From: Cydia pomonella
Lineage: Eukaryota > Arthropoda > Insecta > Lepidoptera > Tortricidae
Direction of reading: 5' to 3'
Length of the DNA stretch: 64,000 nt
Assembly (NCBI RefSeq): GCF_033807575.1
Contig: NC_084715.1
Span: forward strand, 12,883,349-12,947,348
Shown: piece by piece, positions 21,146 through 32,709 of the stretch
Position numbering within the stretch: position 1 is the first letter of the stretch
How the letters are laid out: each line of letters begins with the position of its first letter
Program-made: the position numbers and the translations under genes
The notes under the pieces: model-generated
Seen by the model: only the letters and a program-made list of their open reading frames with translations
What the model was told of the DNA's origin: nothing
Databases searched by the model: none

Positions 21146-21266
21146 GGGTGGTATTCCACCTATGCAATTTCTTTGTCCAATGTGTATTGCGTCTCACATT
21201 TTGATTAATGACAGACTGAGACGCAATGACATTGGACCAAGAAATTGGATAGGTGGAATACCACCC
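21146..21266. mobile_element. Hairpin MITE
   Basis: GGGTGGTATTCCACCTAT at the left is the inverse of ATAGGTGGAATACCACCC at the right. Inner arms around TTGTCCAATG and TGCGTCTCA also pair. It starts 83 bp after the THAP stop codon. Confidence 0.8.
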
Positions 21267-21497
21267 TAAGGTGGAAATATTTTTGCTACCACGTGATAAA
21301 TTTACATACTGCTTTTCACATCACCTGTGAGGAATTTATTATGGTACAAATAAATAAATAAATTTAATCAATGGTAATTAAATAATTTAAGCTAAGAAGT
21401 ATGAAAAAGAGGAAAAAAGTGATCCCTCCTAGTAGGGAAAAAAGTGCTACTTTGATCCTTCCTAGTGGTGAATAACAACAAGGTGTTCTAAAAAAAA

Positions 21498-21583
21498 ATC
21501 GAGTCCACATTAAGCCCGACCACGTATTAGTCCACTCATAGAACTATCCACTATATAACATACAACTTAAATGTGGACTCGAT
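21498..21583. repeat. Small inverted-repeat element
   Basis: ATCGAGTCCACATTAAG at the left pairs with CTTAAATGTGGACTCGAT at the right, about 50 bp apart. It is probably a MITE. Confidence 0.6.
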
Positions 21584-22658
21584 CCTAACTTGATTTCGAG
21601 TACAAAATTTGTAGACAAAAGTCTATATTTCAACCCTCCCCATTTTATCGATATCGATAAGAAACGCAAGCGTGTAGCGTACTACACTATTTAAATTTCT
21701 TATGTTGGTACTATGGTTCTTTGACAGTTCTTTGTCGTACATTTTGGTAATGATTTGCGAAACAAAGGGATTCCACTCGCTAGTATGGAAGTCCCGTCTC
21801 TTAAAACGTAGTGATTATATGCTCTTTGTCTCTAAGGAATGTAAACATGACAAGATGTATGTATGTCTGTAAACTTATATTACCTACTCCTTTTTAAAAT
21901 TCGAAATTAATACAGAAGCAACCCTAGTGAGTCGGGCAAGTTTAGGTATGTATTTTCATGAACGGCGGGAACGGACCTGTTTATTTTTTATTTTGTGACT
22001 GGAGGCACAGCATAATCACAGAAATTTTGCGTGAAATAAACCAAGATTTAATAGGTCCACCCGCCATCCTGACGTCAGAATGGCCGTTGGACCTTTTTGT
22101 TCAATATCTCGTTTTAGGGAGAGGTACACAGAAGGTAGATTATTTTTTTAAATATTTCGGTGACGTCCACTTGACGCTCACGAAAAAGAGAAGACTTGCG
22201 AAGGAAGAAAATGGCGAAGAGCAGGAACAGGAAAAGTAACACAATTACCGAAATTAAGATGGAAAACCTATTTGTATAAATATTACAAGAAACGAAGGTA
22301 CCTCGGAGTGGTATACCACTTTGTTTAACCTCTTTTCTAGACAAAGTTCGTCTTATAAATCACATTGAGTCAATAGAATTTCAAGGTGTATTCTCATCTG
22401 TCCCCGCGGAGGTCAAACTTCTTAGAAGGACCAGCCGTTTGCATCAATGGCTTTGACGCCGGTTTTACTAAGGAAATTGACCAAACTTACCCCCTTATCC
22501 ATCGCACCTAGTAAACCTCAGTTCAATATTGTCTCTTTCTAACTAACAAAAATATAATATAGGGAAAAACGATTATCAAGGTCATTTTAGTTTAATTTGA
22601 ATAACGCCATAAAACAAAAAAAATAGGCGGCACCAAAAACCTTCTGAATTACAACTAG

Positions 22659-22800
22659 TACAGTCACGTCTGAAAATATGGATATGGAGAAAGAACAAAA
22701 ATTATGTATACATGACCTTATTGCCCATATAGTAGTGTATATATATTATTGGCACTTTGTCCGTACCGATATTATGCCGATATTTTCAGACGTGACTGTA
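22659..22800. mobile_element. MITE with TACAGTCACGTCTGAAAATA ends
   Basis: The left end TACAGTCACGTCTGAAAATA (22659) and right end TATTTTCAGACGTGACTGTA (to 22800) are exact inverses, flanking about 100 bp without an ORF. It lies between the THAP gene and calypso. Confidence 0.85.
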
Positions 22801-23474
22801 CATACTAACTATATACTAGTAACAAAGAGAATTTGAAATAGAGTTGGATTGTCAAAGAAAACTTTGTAGCCACAGTAAATTTACTGCCATCTTTCGACAC
22901 ACGATTAAAACTTATAAAACGCCATTTTCTCAAACATGTAAGGAAATGCTGAAATATAATAGTACATTGTGCAACGAGGGGGGTAAGTGAAATTTTGAAT
23001 ACGAGGGTGGTAATTGAAGACCCGAGTTTGCAATATTTTTACCCCCGGAGTTACAATGTTTTTCATCACACTTATGAAGAAAAAACTAAATTAAAAGTGA
23101 AATAATTCTTAAATATGGTGACATATCAAACATTCTTGATAGGGTAGGCATCGGAAGCACAGACCTAGGTATTCGGCATTCAGCCAAGATTAAAAATTTT
23201 GTAAAAATAATTTCAACGGCTGTTAAATTAATCAAATTAAATAAATTTAAACATTTTGTATCGGTCATATGAATTTCATATTTGCCCGCTCCGTCCCCGC
23301 CGGGCGTGCGATGGCCGTGCGTTGTCGTCGCTGGAACAAAAAATAGGCACTTTGCGTTTTCGATTTACTAACAAAATGCGACCATTTCCGAGCATGTTTG
23401 AGAGAAATTATGGGCCAAATACAAAACAGGCGGTATCAAAAACCTTCCCAAGTAGTGGTGAGAACTGCGGAGTG
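22801..23474. other. Calypso 3' flank
   Basis: AT-rich DNA downstream of the calypso stop (calypso runs right to left). It should contain the 3'UTR, but I could not place a convincing poly(A) signal on the minus strand. No other gene is seen. Confidence 0.4.
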
Positions 23475-26400
23475 TCACTTCCTGGAGCGCGCGCTGGCGC
23501 GCACCTGCGGGCGGGGCCGCGGGCGCGGGCGCGGGCGGGGGCGCGGCCGCGCGCGGCGGCGGCGCACGCGCGGCGCGCGCCCGCGCTCCAGCTGCGCCGC
23601 CACCAGCTCCGCCAGCGACCCGCGCTCCGCCAGCATCGACAGGAACGTGCAGATGAACTCGTCGTAGTTGTGCGTGCGCCGGCAGTCGTCCACCTGCGCG
23701 ACGGGACACTTAACTTACTATTTGTAAATCTTATTGCGAAGACGTAAGGTCCTCCGATGGCTATATAAACGTTGCTGATAGTACGATTCGCATCAAAGGC
23801 GTTGAGTCTGCGAGTCTAGGTCAAAGGAATTTAAACCGTACGTTGTAGTTACGTTCTTTATTTACGTAACGGTTCTACACGGAGCGGTGCACCTACGGCC
23901 CGGCGAAGCCATTTAAATATAGAATATAACCACTGTACAGAAGATTCAAATTCCATCGACTTCAGTAAAATACACACAGATCCTGAATGTTCATCCTATA
24001 CAAACATAAGACCGCGAAATATATACAAATACTGAGTTCCTAATAATATTTAATAAAAAAGTCAAATTTCTCAGAATCTGAGGAAGCGCATAACAATTTA
24101 TAGTTCATATCCTGTGTCGTTTGACGACCTGTCTGGCATAGTGGGTAGTGAGGTAGTGACCCTGCCTATGAAGCCGATGGTCCCGGGTTCAAATCCTGGT
24201 AAGGGCATTTATTCGTGTGATGAACATGGATATTTGTTCCTGAGTCATGGATGTTTTCTATACATTTAAGAATTTATAAATATGTATATATTATATATAT
24301 ATCGTTGTCTAAGTACCCGCAACACAAGCCTTATTGAGCTTACCGTGGGACTTAGTCAATTTGTGTAATAAAGTCCTATAATATAAAAAAATCCTCCTCA
24401 CAGATTGATCACATCTAACCTTTAATGATATGACAATACGAGTCAAGACACGCGTCTTCGTGAATGACACGATCTATAAGGACGATATTTATTTAATTAT
24501 ACACTCTTTTACGTATACGTGTCAAGTTTTACACTTTCAGACGAAAAAAAAGTTATACCTTATACATATCCCTCTTATCATTCTCATCATTCAGCGCCTG
24601 CTGGCACAGCTGTATCTCAGCCACGATGCAGCTCATCATAGCGTTCAGCTCCGCGTGTGTGAACAGCACCTTCCGCGGCTTGAACGGCTCCTCGGGCGCC
24701 ACCTCCCTGTACGCTAGAATGGGTGTGTCGTTGCTCTTCACTATGGCTGTGATGGATGTAGGGTAAATCTGGAATAGATTTTTTAGTATGCAGGAACAAA
24801 AATTTTATTGATGCCATAAGATGCGTAAAGTCTAAGAGAAATTCGTGTTCCAAATTTGACAGGTGATGTAGATGGCGCTGTACTGCTCCGTACAATATAG
24901 GGAGCGTGCATGAACTGTAGGAGGCAGCACAGGAGCCGTCAGATTTTTGGCGCGAGGCGTAAATTTGATGTTTATTGTTCTGATGTAGCCCACAAGATGG
25001 CAGAACCGACTATGCACAAGAAACAAAAAGAAACGTGACGCGTAAATGTACATATGCATTGTTCCGATTCAGGCCACAAGTTGGCAGACCCTCCAACGCG
25101 CACGGTCCCTATATGAGGAGGGGAGTTTTTCTCTGACTTCACATCTGTTCCACTATGAATAACTCTGCTTATACTAACTTATGTATTTTGTTATAAAAAT
25201 ACTCACATCTCCAAGTATTTGACTGTCCCGATTTAAGGTGAAGAACTTCACCACTTCACCCTGCTCAACAGGGTCCGCTGAAACGTAATTTCATTGTTAT
25301 AATTTGTAATATAATTTAAGCTTTTATAAGGCAAAGGAATATTTTACTGATTTTGAACTTTATTTCAAAGTAAGATAGGGTTTAATTTTGCATAATATCT
25401 GATACTCTTATACCCGTTAAAAGGTTTAACTAAATAACATATCCAAACATGGTACAAAATACGTCATTCTCAGGATAAACATTGGACTTGCAGAAGTGGT
25501 AACAAGGATGTTTAAACAAGACAGTTAAATTTAATGTTACAAACCTAAAATAAAACTAGTATCCTGGTTCTGCCTATCTGTGGGACCAATCTCTATGTAC
25601 ACTGGTTGTGTGTAGTCTATGTCATATAGCTGAGACTGCGCCTGCTCTAGAGCCAATAGGATAGTCCTCTCACTAAACTCAATCTCATTATCTTGCAATG
25701 AATTTTCATTTGATTCTGGGTTAATTTGTGGTTGCTCTGAAAATACACAAAACATACATTTGAAATATGAATCTTGTTACTTATTCATAATTTTAGCTTA
25801 AACTACTTCAAAACTAAGGCAATTATAAAAGAAAAATTTACAATTGAATTTGAATTCAACACAGTATAAGAATAGACTTGGCCGCTACTGTGCAGGCACA
25901 CTTGAGTACAAGTGTTAAAACCATATTATTATTTTGGCATAAAAAAAAATTATAGGTAGGTAACAGATATATTTTAATTATTTAAACTTCTGCGCAGGTT
26001 TTAATTACGTGCCGCGGATTATAAATAAATAAAATGAAACTCTGTTTCAATTCAAGATGGTTCAAATTTCACTGAAGTAAATAAACTGTAGGTGGGACTG
26101 TGGGCCTTTCGTTCCAGCACCAACTAGTGAAAGAACAATTTGAACATTATAATTTTTTCTTTATTTTCCAAATTCAAATTTGTGCTGTCCATTTGGATAA
26201 TCATTACATATTTGTGTACATTCAGCTGCAGAGATATTACCCCCCTATTGTACATAATTAACATGTTTGTTTAAGTTTATTACCACTGTCCCTGTTTTTC
26301 ACAAGTAGATGCCTTAAATGTTTTCCTATTTTAGAGATGGCGTCCTTTACTCTTTTCTGGTTGACTTCAAGTGCATTCAGTTTCTGTGTTATGGCAATTC

Positions 26401-28623
26401 TTCGATCTGGCACTACAGCCATCAAATTGAATCTGAAATAATTTGTAGATTGATTACAAAATTAGCTTATGAAAGAGCACACGATATGCCACTAACAATC
26501 GGCACAATTTAATTTCTAATAATTAGGTCAGCCCTTGGACACACTGGAGGCTGACCTAATTATTAGAAATGACGACGACATCAGGCCTGTTGCTGGTGCC
26601 ACATGGAGCAGGGTTGCCAGAGACAGGAACGAATGGAGAAGGCTGGAGGAGGCCTATGCCGACTGGCAAGCGGGCACCCAATACATTTAACAACACATCA
26701 ACGAATAAACAAATAAACAGCATTTGGGTGTCATGACAAAAGGCTATAATATAATATAATATATAATATAATTAGGTCAGCCAGTGTTGGTGTGCTTCGT
26801 CTGAGGCAGCATGGTCACGGAAAACACGCGCACCGCCTCGGCTGAGGTATGTCTTACACTGGCCGGTTTGTGTGTGAGGAAATTGCCTCGCATGTATGCT
26901 TGCTGTGTGTGGACCCGCCTAATATCTTGCAGCTTTGCTTTACAAAGTACTCTCAAATTGTTCTGTTCTAGAAATAAAATGAAGATGAGTTGGTGAAGAA
27001 ATATCAGTTTTATTGGTAGCTCTCCAACACAAAAACAAAAGCACTTCAAAACTCAAATTTCTTATCTCATAATCAAGTTAAAATATTAATATTTATTACC
27101 TGATATCATGGACCTGTTCTCCAGCATCTCTGCCCAACCTCTCAGCCATGACTCTTCGGAACTTATCTGTCCAGTCCTCGTCTGTGGCCCAAGGCCCATG
27201 GTCTGTGGGAAATGGCTTCAGGCCATCCAACTCAAACAGATGTCCATTGATAGGTACAAAGCTAACAAAGTGATATGCTTCACCTAGGGACATATTTTCA
27301 AACTTGGTAATACAGTAATGAAAGTAAAGGAAATATACATAATAAATTGTTTTATGAGAAATGTGTTAGATGACATTGTTACAATGGAAAATATTAACCT
27401 GTCCTCCCTCTAGGTAGATACCCAGGCCGGCCATATGTTTGTTGCCCTTGTCTCCTGCTCCCCACCCTCACAGATCACCCCAGATTTGCTACAACGGTTT
27501 TTTTTGCACCCAAGCAAATGTATAGTTGAAAAGCAGCATTACTTTGATTTTAATAAACCTGCTTTTAGACTGAGGTTTAAACTTTCTGGGTAGACGACAG
27601 GTAAAAATACAGGTAAGGTAGGTAGGTAGGTAGGAATTCAGGAAATGCAATGTGTGACAATATATTTTACACAGTAATATCTCTTCCTTACCTACTCGTA
27701 CCTACCTTCAATAACCATACTGTCAGGTGACAATAGCCTTCAGAACTTTCAGAGCCTTACAGAACCAAAATAAGGTTGATTTTTGTTTCATTCTTTTTTT
27801 GTAATTAATGAGTTTTGATGGACACCTGATAATATATTACAAAAAAATTACCTTATAGGTATGGAATATTTTTGTTTTTAATCATACATGAATTGGAACC
27901 ATAAGCAGGCATGTGGGCCTTAATAGGTTATAGATACATACTTGGAATCACACCAGGTATGATAATAATTGGAATATTATTGGATTAGTTTTCAAATAAA
28001 TATAAAAAAAGAGCTGACCTGTGAAGCGTCCTGTAGGGACCACAGCATTTTTGTCTGTCTTCTTGCGAGCTTGTGGAATAGCATGCGAATTGTGTGCACA
28101 TGCTAACTCTGGAGTGTTTCCAATCGCCCACCCTTTGTTCTCGGGATTCATGCCTACTGTGTGGTGCTATTGTGGTGAAAAGCAATATAAAGAGTAGGTT
28201 AATACTTGTTGTACCTTAAACACTATTAAAACATTACATCATACATACCTTTAACCTACTCAAAGTCTCTCCTAAATGTAGATTGGGGCAGTTGAGTAAT
28301 ATAGATAGTAAAGCGTGTGTGGCACAACTATTGGGCACCATTTGCTGAGCGAAAAATATGTTGTTAATAGTCTCCTCGTCGCGTACAAAGCTTTCTATTT
28401 GTTCTACGAATTTGCGACGCGACCGTCTCTCTTCTATCCATCGGAATAAGAAAATAAAGCCATACACTGGACTCTCTAATGGTTTATGCAGATCGTATAT
28501 TTCTTCGACTTGCACGCCTTTGACGCCGAAATCTTCTAGCAATAAAGTGAACAATCCGGGGTCGCTTTCGAGCTCTAGCCATCCTTCCGTGAGACTATTC
28601 AATTCTACAGGCATGCTTTTCAT
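23475..28623 (-). CDS. caly: Calypso / BAP1 ubiquitin C-terminal hydrolase, complete, 8 exons
   Basis: Family role: catalytic subunit of the Polycomb PR-DUB complex, removing ubiquitin from histone H2A with ASX in the nucleus. Exons in reading order (minus): 28623-28249, 28166-28019, 27283-27100, 26432-26284, 25736-25545, 25277-25207, 24768-24559, 23693-23475. All introns have GT/AG ends in phase, and 1548 bp encode 515 residues (the fly protein is about 470). An in-frame TAA two codons before the ATG fixes the start. The UCH domain starts in exon 1 (GWLELESDPGLFTLLLEDFG). Visible catalytic set: Gln94, Cys100 (QQMVPNSCATHALLS), His179 (YHFVSFVPING), Asp194 (FELDG). C-terminal ULD-type region: HNYDEFICTFLSMLAERG. 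The last residues are a basic tail with a run of Arg-Pro dipeptides. The 26.5-kb intron carries retroelement debris and the 24.1-kb intron a SINE. Confidence 0.95.
23500..23565 (-). repeat. Arg-Pro dipeptide repeat in the calypso tail
   Basis: Within the last calypso exon, minus-strand codons alternate CGC and CCG/CCC and encode seven Arg-Pro pairs between RRRRA and QVRAS. The DNA is a near-pure G/C simple repeat, hence prone to length change. Basic tails occur in calypso of other insects; this Arg-Pro form looks like a local expansion. Confidence 0.8.
24123..24390 (+). mobile_element. tRNA-derived SINE in calypso intron 7
   Basis: A-box-like GTCTGGCATAGTGGGTAGTG, B-box-like GGTCCCGGGTTCAAATCCTG, then a body (TTGTTCCTGAGTCATGGATG) and a tail with GTTGTCTAAGTACCC and TTATTGAGCTTACCGTGGGA. 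It closely matches 41345-41612. The head has a small duplication (GTGGGTAGTGAGGTAGTGA). It is antisense to calypso. Confidence 0.85.
26512..26692 (+). pseudogene. Non-LTR retrotransposon C-terminal fragment with hairpin
   Basis: After a perfect 22-bp hairpin arm pair (about 26512-26533 and 26548-26569), the plus strand is open to a TAA near 26690. It reads GATWSRVARDRNEWRRLEEA, typical of the last residues of an insect LINE reverse-transcriptase ORF (RTE-like). The rest of the ORF is absent. AT-rich satellite and another partial AATTAGGTCAGCC copy follow at 26750-26785. It lies in the calypso intron between exons 3 and 4, antisense to the gene. Confidence 0.6.
27605..27636. repeat. (GGTA)n microsatellite
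   Basis: Repeats of GGTA/GTAG in the calypso intron between exons 2 and 3. Confidence 0.7.
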
Positions 28624-29396
28624 GTATTATAATTCCTATTAAGTCTTACTTGTATATTATTATAAGAATTTCTTTGTTTACAAGATAAATAAATAGAAAC
28701 GCTGCTTTGCAGATTAGTTGTGACAGTAATGACAGTCAACTGACATATGTGATAATACTGATAATGTGACCACAAATCATAAAAATCATAAGTCCTAATA
28801 GAGGTTCGGACCGAACACTTATTGTGGCAGTTCGGATAGTTCGATCATGTGAAAGACGGATTTTTATTTATCGTGCTAGTGCCCTCTAGCGTAAAATTTG
28901 GGTTTGGGCACAGAGGTGAGTTTGGGCTTGGGGGATTTAACAACCGGAGGCGCCTTTAAGAGCTTACCCCTTAACCCTCTGTCGAAAACCTCGGCCAATA
29001 TATTTGTACGTTATGTACAAATAGCCATACATTTGACATGCCCCTTCCGCGCATAAATCGGCAAGCTGTTTTGTACAGAAATTATAAACAAGACAAGTCG
29101 TCTCCAGTAAATACTCCAAGAGTTTGGGATAGAGGAATCATTATATCAAAAAATATAAGCTCCAATTATATCCACCCTTCCCGATTTCGAATTCGAAATC
29201 AGTCCCGATTTCGGGCCTGATAAGCATTTTCGTTTCACAATATTTGAAATGTAAAAAATACTTTGTCTCTAATTGCCAAAAATGTTCAATCTTTGATATT
29301 TTTGCATATGCACATTTCAAATATTGTAAACGAAGTGCTGATATTTGGTGAAACGGAGAAATATTCTTTTTTGGGTCCGAATTCGAGTCTGATATC
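28624..29396. promoter_or_regulatory. Calypso upstream region (promoter expected)
   Basis: Sequence 5' of the calypso ATG (minus strand). The first 250 bp are AT-rich without a clear TATA box. I cannot place the transcription start. No divergent gene was found before the repeats at 29397 and 29672. Confidence 0.35.
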
Positions 29397-29522
29397 TGGG
29401 CTATAACCGCGAAAATCGAAGTTCGTCAATTGCGGTTTTTTTTTTTCACTCCAATTACGTCTTAGTGAGAGTAATGAAAACGATCCCCGCAATTTGCGAA
29501 TTTCGATTTTCGCGGTAGGCCC
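29397..29522. mobile_element. MITE with CGCGAAAATCGAA ends, copy 2
   Basis: The left end CTATAACCGCGAAAATCGAA and right end TTTCGATTTTCGCGGTAGG are inverses, and the interior contains ATTACGTCTTAGTGAGAGTA. It is the same family as 3305-3467 and 59914-60042. Confidence 0.75.
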
Positions 29523-29671
29523 TCAGGCACCCTCAGGCCTGATAAAGTGTGAATGTAATTGGCACCATAGCCGGTCCACGCCGGTCAAACATGTTTGTCA
29601 GTAGAAAAAGGTTCGAAATTCTAATTTTCTATCGGACGTTATCCCTTTGCGCCTTTTTTAAATTTGACGTT

Positions 29672-29729
29672 TTTTAGGGTTCCGTAGCCAAATGGCATAA
29701 AACGGAACCCTTATAGTTTCGCCATGTCC

Positions 29730-29764
<35 letters not shown>

Positions 29765-30388
29765 GGTCTGTCCGAGGCTTTGCTCCGTGGTCGTTAGTGC
29801 TAGAAAGCTGAAATTTGGCATATATAAATCAATAAAGCCGACAAAGTCGTACAATAAAATCTAAAAATTTAATTTTTTTTTAGGGTACCTCCCCTACACG
29901 TAAAGTGGGGGTGAATTTTTTTTTCGCTTCAACCCTAGAGTGTGGGGTATCGTTGGAAAGGTCTTTCAAAACTAATAGGGGTTTTCAAGAAACATTTTTT
30001 GATAAAGTGAATATATTCGGAGATAATCGCTCCGAAAAAAAAAATGTGTCCCCCCCCCCTCTAACTTTTGAACCATAGGTCCAAAAAATATGAAAAAAAT
30101 CGTGGAAGTAGAGCTTAAGAAAGACATTAAATGAAAACTATAGCGGACATGATCAGTTCAGCTGTTTTTGAGTTATCGCAAATAGTTTTCCCTTCATAGT
30201 ACAAAGACTTACTTTAATTAGGTACTGATTATGCAAATTTGCCTATTTGTTTAACTCGGGTGAAAGGTACCGTTTCATCCCTTGGTTAACAATTTACTAT
30301 ACTTTAAGCTCCAGTTTAGCTTATTGTGACGGAAGAGTAACTACGGAACCCTACACTGAGCGTGGCCCGACATGCTCTTGGCCGGTTA
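29672..30388. mobile_element. GGGTTCCGTAG-type dispersed element with (TCTG)n
   Basis: It starts TTAGGGTTCCGTAGCC and near its end has the inverse CTACGGAACCC followed by GAGCGTGGCCCGACATGC and CTTGGCCGG. A (TCTG) microsatellite of about 10 units follows the start (29727-29775). The same family appears at 39931-40606. No ORF is seen; it looks like a non-autonomous repeat common in moth genomes. Confidence 0.7.
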
Positions 30389-31273
30389 TTTACTACTACT
30401 GACAGAAAAGACTTGACTGCTTGGCATACTTTTGAAAGTGCGATTCAGTGCGATTGAAAAATTTTAATGTATTCTAGCGTTATATTTTAAGAAAAAATAT
30501 AAGATTACGGGGCTATATAATATTATACTACTCTAGGTCCGGGGTCATCATCCGAAGAAAATAGTTTCAAGATTTTCTACCTATCATACATAAGTTTGTC
30601 AAGCCATTTCCATCAGTAGAAAATGGCGGCAAATTTAAAGAATTCAGTCGCGAAGGATTGTCCTTAAACAGAAAATTTGAATTTCGCTCCTTTTTCTACT
30701 TACAAAGTGGGTTTGTCAGAGTACCTACTAATGGAACAAATATTGCATGTGATTGGGGCACAGGCACAGCACGGCACAGGTTTGAGGTCATTATCAGAGG
30801 GTCATTTTCCGGATATCGTCTTTTCCAAGTTGCGATTTGTACCATTCACAATTTATACCACTTTATTTTTTCTCAATAGCTTCCTTTCTCGAAAGCATTA
30901 ATTCTAACCATTCGCATATCTCATCAAAACAACGATAAGTACAGCTAGCAAAAGATGTGCAAGAGACATATTTTGTTAGCTGTACTTGTACTGTTGTTAT
31001 TTCGTGGAAATAAGTTCACCATCTGTTGCCTTTCTGTTGCCAAGTAATTTATGTAGGTATATTTTAATATATTTATCACTTATTGCTAATGGGATTTCTT
31101 TCAACAATGATAAATTGATAATTAATTACCAAGGCACTACAACCCCGTTTCGTTGTCTAGTATTGAGCGACGGGTGTAGGTACCTACTGCCGTAGATGTC
31201 AAGTTTCTTAAGTATGAACAGTTTCTTACGTGGTTATTCGATAAGAAATAAAACAATCATTAAAGTAACGACA
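30389..31273. other. Intergenic DNA between calypso and the PPxY membrane gene
   Basis: AT-rich with no supported gene. A hairpin at about 30937-30996 (AGTACAGCTAGCAAAA against TTTTGTTAGCTGTACT) may be a small MITE. Confidence 0.4.
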
Positions 31274-32709
31274 TTTATTTTGTATGTACACTCAACTTCA
31301 CAAACTTTGTACAATGTACAAATAATAAATGCACAACTTCAGTATCATAAAACACCAACGACTCACAGGCACACGCAATAATGATTATAAATTTCAAGGT
31401 AGGTTAACATAAGCGCACATAAACGTTAGATATTGGTCCCATTTTTAATTCATGATATACACAATCGTCATTTCAAAAACATATGGTTAACCTAACCATC
31501 ACCTACTTATTATCTTGAACAAGTTATTGATTGACTAAGTAGGTAGGCCAGAAGGCAGTGTTAAATTCCAGTTTGTTTTAGGTATGTGTTGATAACTCCA
31601 AATCAACTGCAGTTAAACATGTCAGTTACAAGTAGATGGCGTAAGTCCAACTGAAAACGCACGGTGTGAGTGCCAATGATTGCAGCGAATACCTATTTTT
31701 AAACTACCTGATAACTTCTAGGTACTCTGTATTTAGTATAGGAACAGCCAGTAAATACATTTCATATTAACTTCACTACATCTAGACTACAAATCCTTTT
31801 TTGCTATGCAGAATCGAATATAATGGTCCTTCAAGTTGTGCAATCAAAATGTGTACAAATTACAAAAACACATTAAGCTTCAACTCGTGTCAAAAACACA
31901 GTTAGTTTTATCGCTAATTTAAAGGACTAGATCGAGAAGATGGACATTGAAATATTATTTCATATTCACTAATTCATTCCAACTATACTCATTTCAAACA
32001 CAGTTGCAACCGGACTTTATATTCTTCATATCAACAGGGAAGTATCGCTATTTAGAAATACGAAATACAGTCGAAAGGAAGTATAACAAAAGCTACTGAT
32101 TTGGCTAGGTTAGCGCGAGAGAAATATGCTAAGGAAAAAAGAAAGGTGTAATTAAACCTTCAGTGCTGAAGATCATAAATGCTAAGCTAGTAAGTCGGTA
32201 TTCACTTTTGCCTTCGTCTTCCTCGTGTGTTATCAAACACTGCGTCAGTTCACCTACTTGGGGCTCTACACCCGGGCAGCCTGCTGCTTGTCCTGCCCCA
32301 GCTCAACTGAGACACTCCTACACACACATTATCTGATGACTATTGATTTTATACAATTTAAACTCAACTTCATTAAGTTGCATATGTAGGAAAACTTCAT
32401 AGTAATAACAATTGGAAGAGGTTCATAACTTATTCTAAGAAATTTTCAACAAAACTTCTATACAAATAATATTATGTACAGTAATTAATATTAAGTATTT
32501 AATAATTACATTCTTAATATCACATAAGTACGCATCGCTAAGCTCGACAATCTAACAAACGATCGTTTCATGCGCGGATATGAACGTACAATAAATAATA
32601 CCGTAGCATTGCCGGGGCTTCAATATCGACTCGAGTCGAGTCCTTAGCCTAAAGTTCCATCACATGAAACAGCAGTCGATTTAAAGTAACAGTAGCACAT
32701 GGGCGCGGT
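31274..32709 (-). other. Probable 3'UTR of the PPxY membrane protein gene
   Basis: The first minus-strand AATAAA after the stop codon at 32710 is at 31279-31274 (TTTATT on the plus strand). The 1.4 kb between them is AT-rich, contains no recognised transposable element and no coding exon, and is unusually clean for this window, as expected for a transcribed 3'UTR. Confidence 0.5.

Larger units (their letters stand above)
19738..22200. repeat. Block flanked by short inverted repeats, containing the THAP gene
   Basis: Left flank: GTGAGCGTCAGGATGGCGGG then TGGACC at 19741-19766. Right flank: TTGACGCTCAC at about 22171-22181, with GGTCCACCCGCCATCCTGAC at 22055-22074. The two sides also share, in the same orientation, a segment around AATATCTCG and GAGGTACAC (19836 and 22108). 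The right flank is itself a hairpin (22055-22094). This could be one decayed transposon around the THAP exons or several copies of an unrelated repeat. Confidence 0.4.

Noticed and set aside
23256..23747. 163-codon plus-strand ORF opposite calypso exon 8
   Set aside because: Low-complexity Arg/Ala shadow of the GC-rich calypso tail; no splice context.
24123..24200. tRNA gene
   Set aside because: A- and B-box-like motifs are present, but there is no cloverleaf with a proper acceptor stem, and the sequence continues into a repeated body shared with 41345. It is a SINE.
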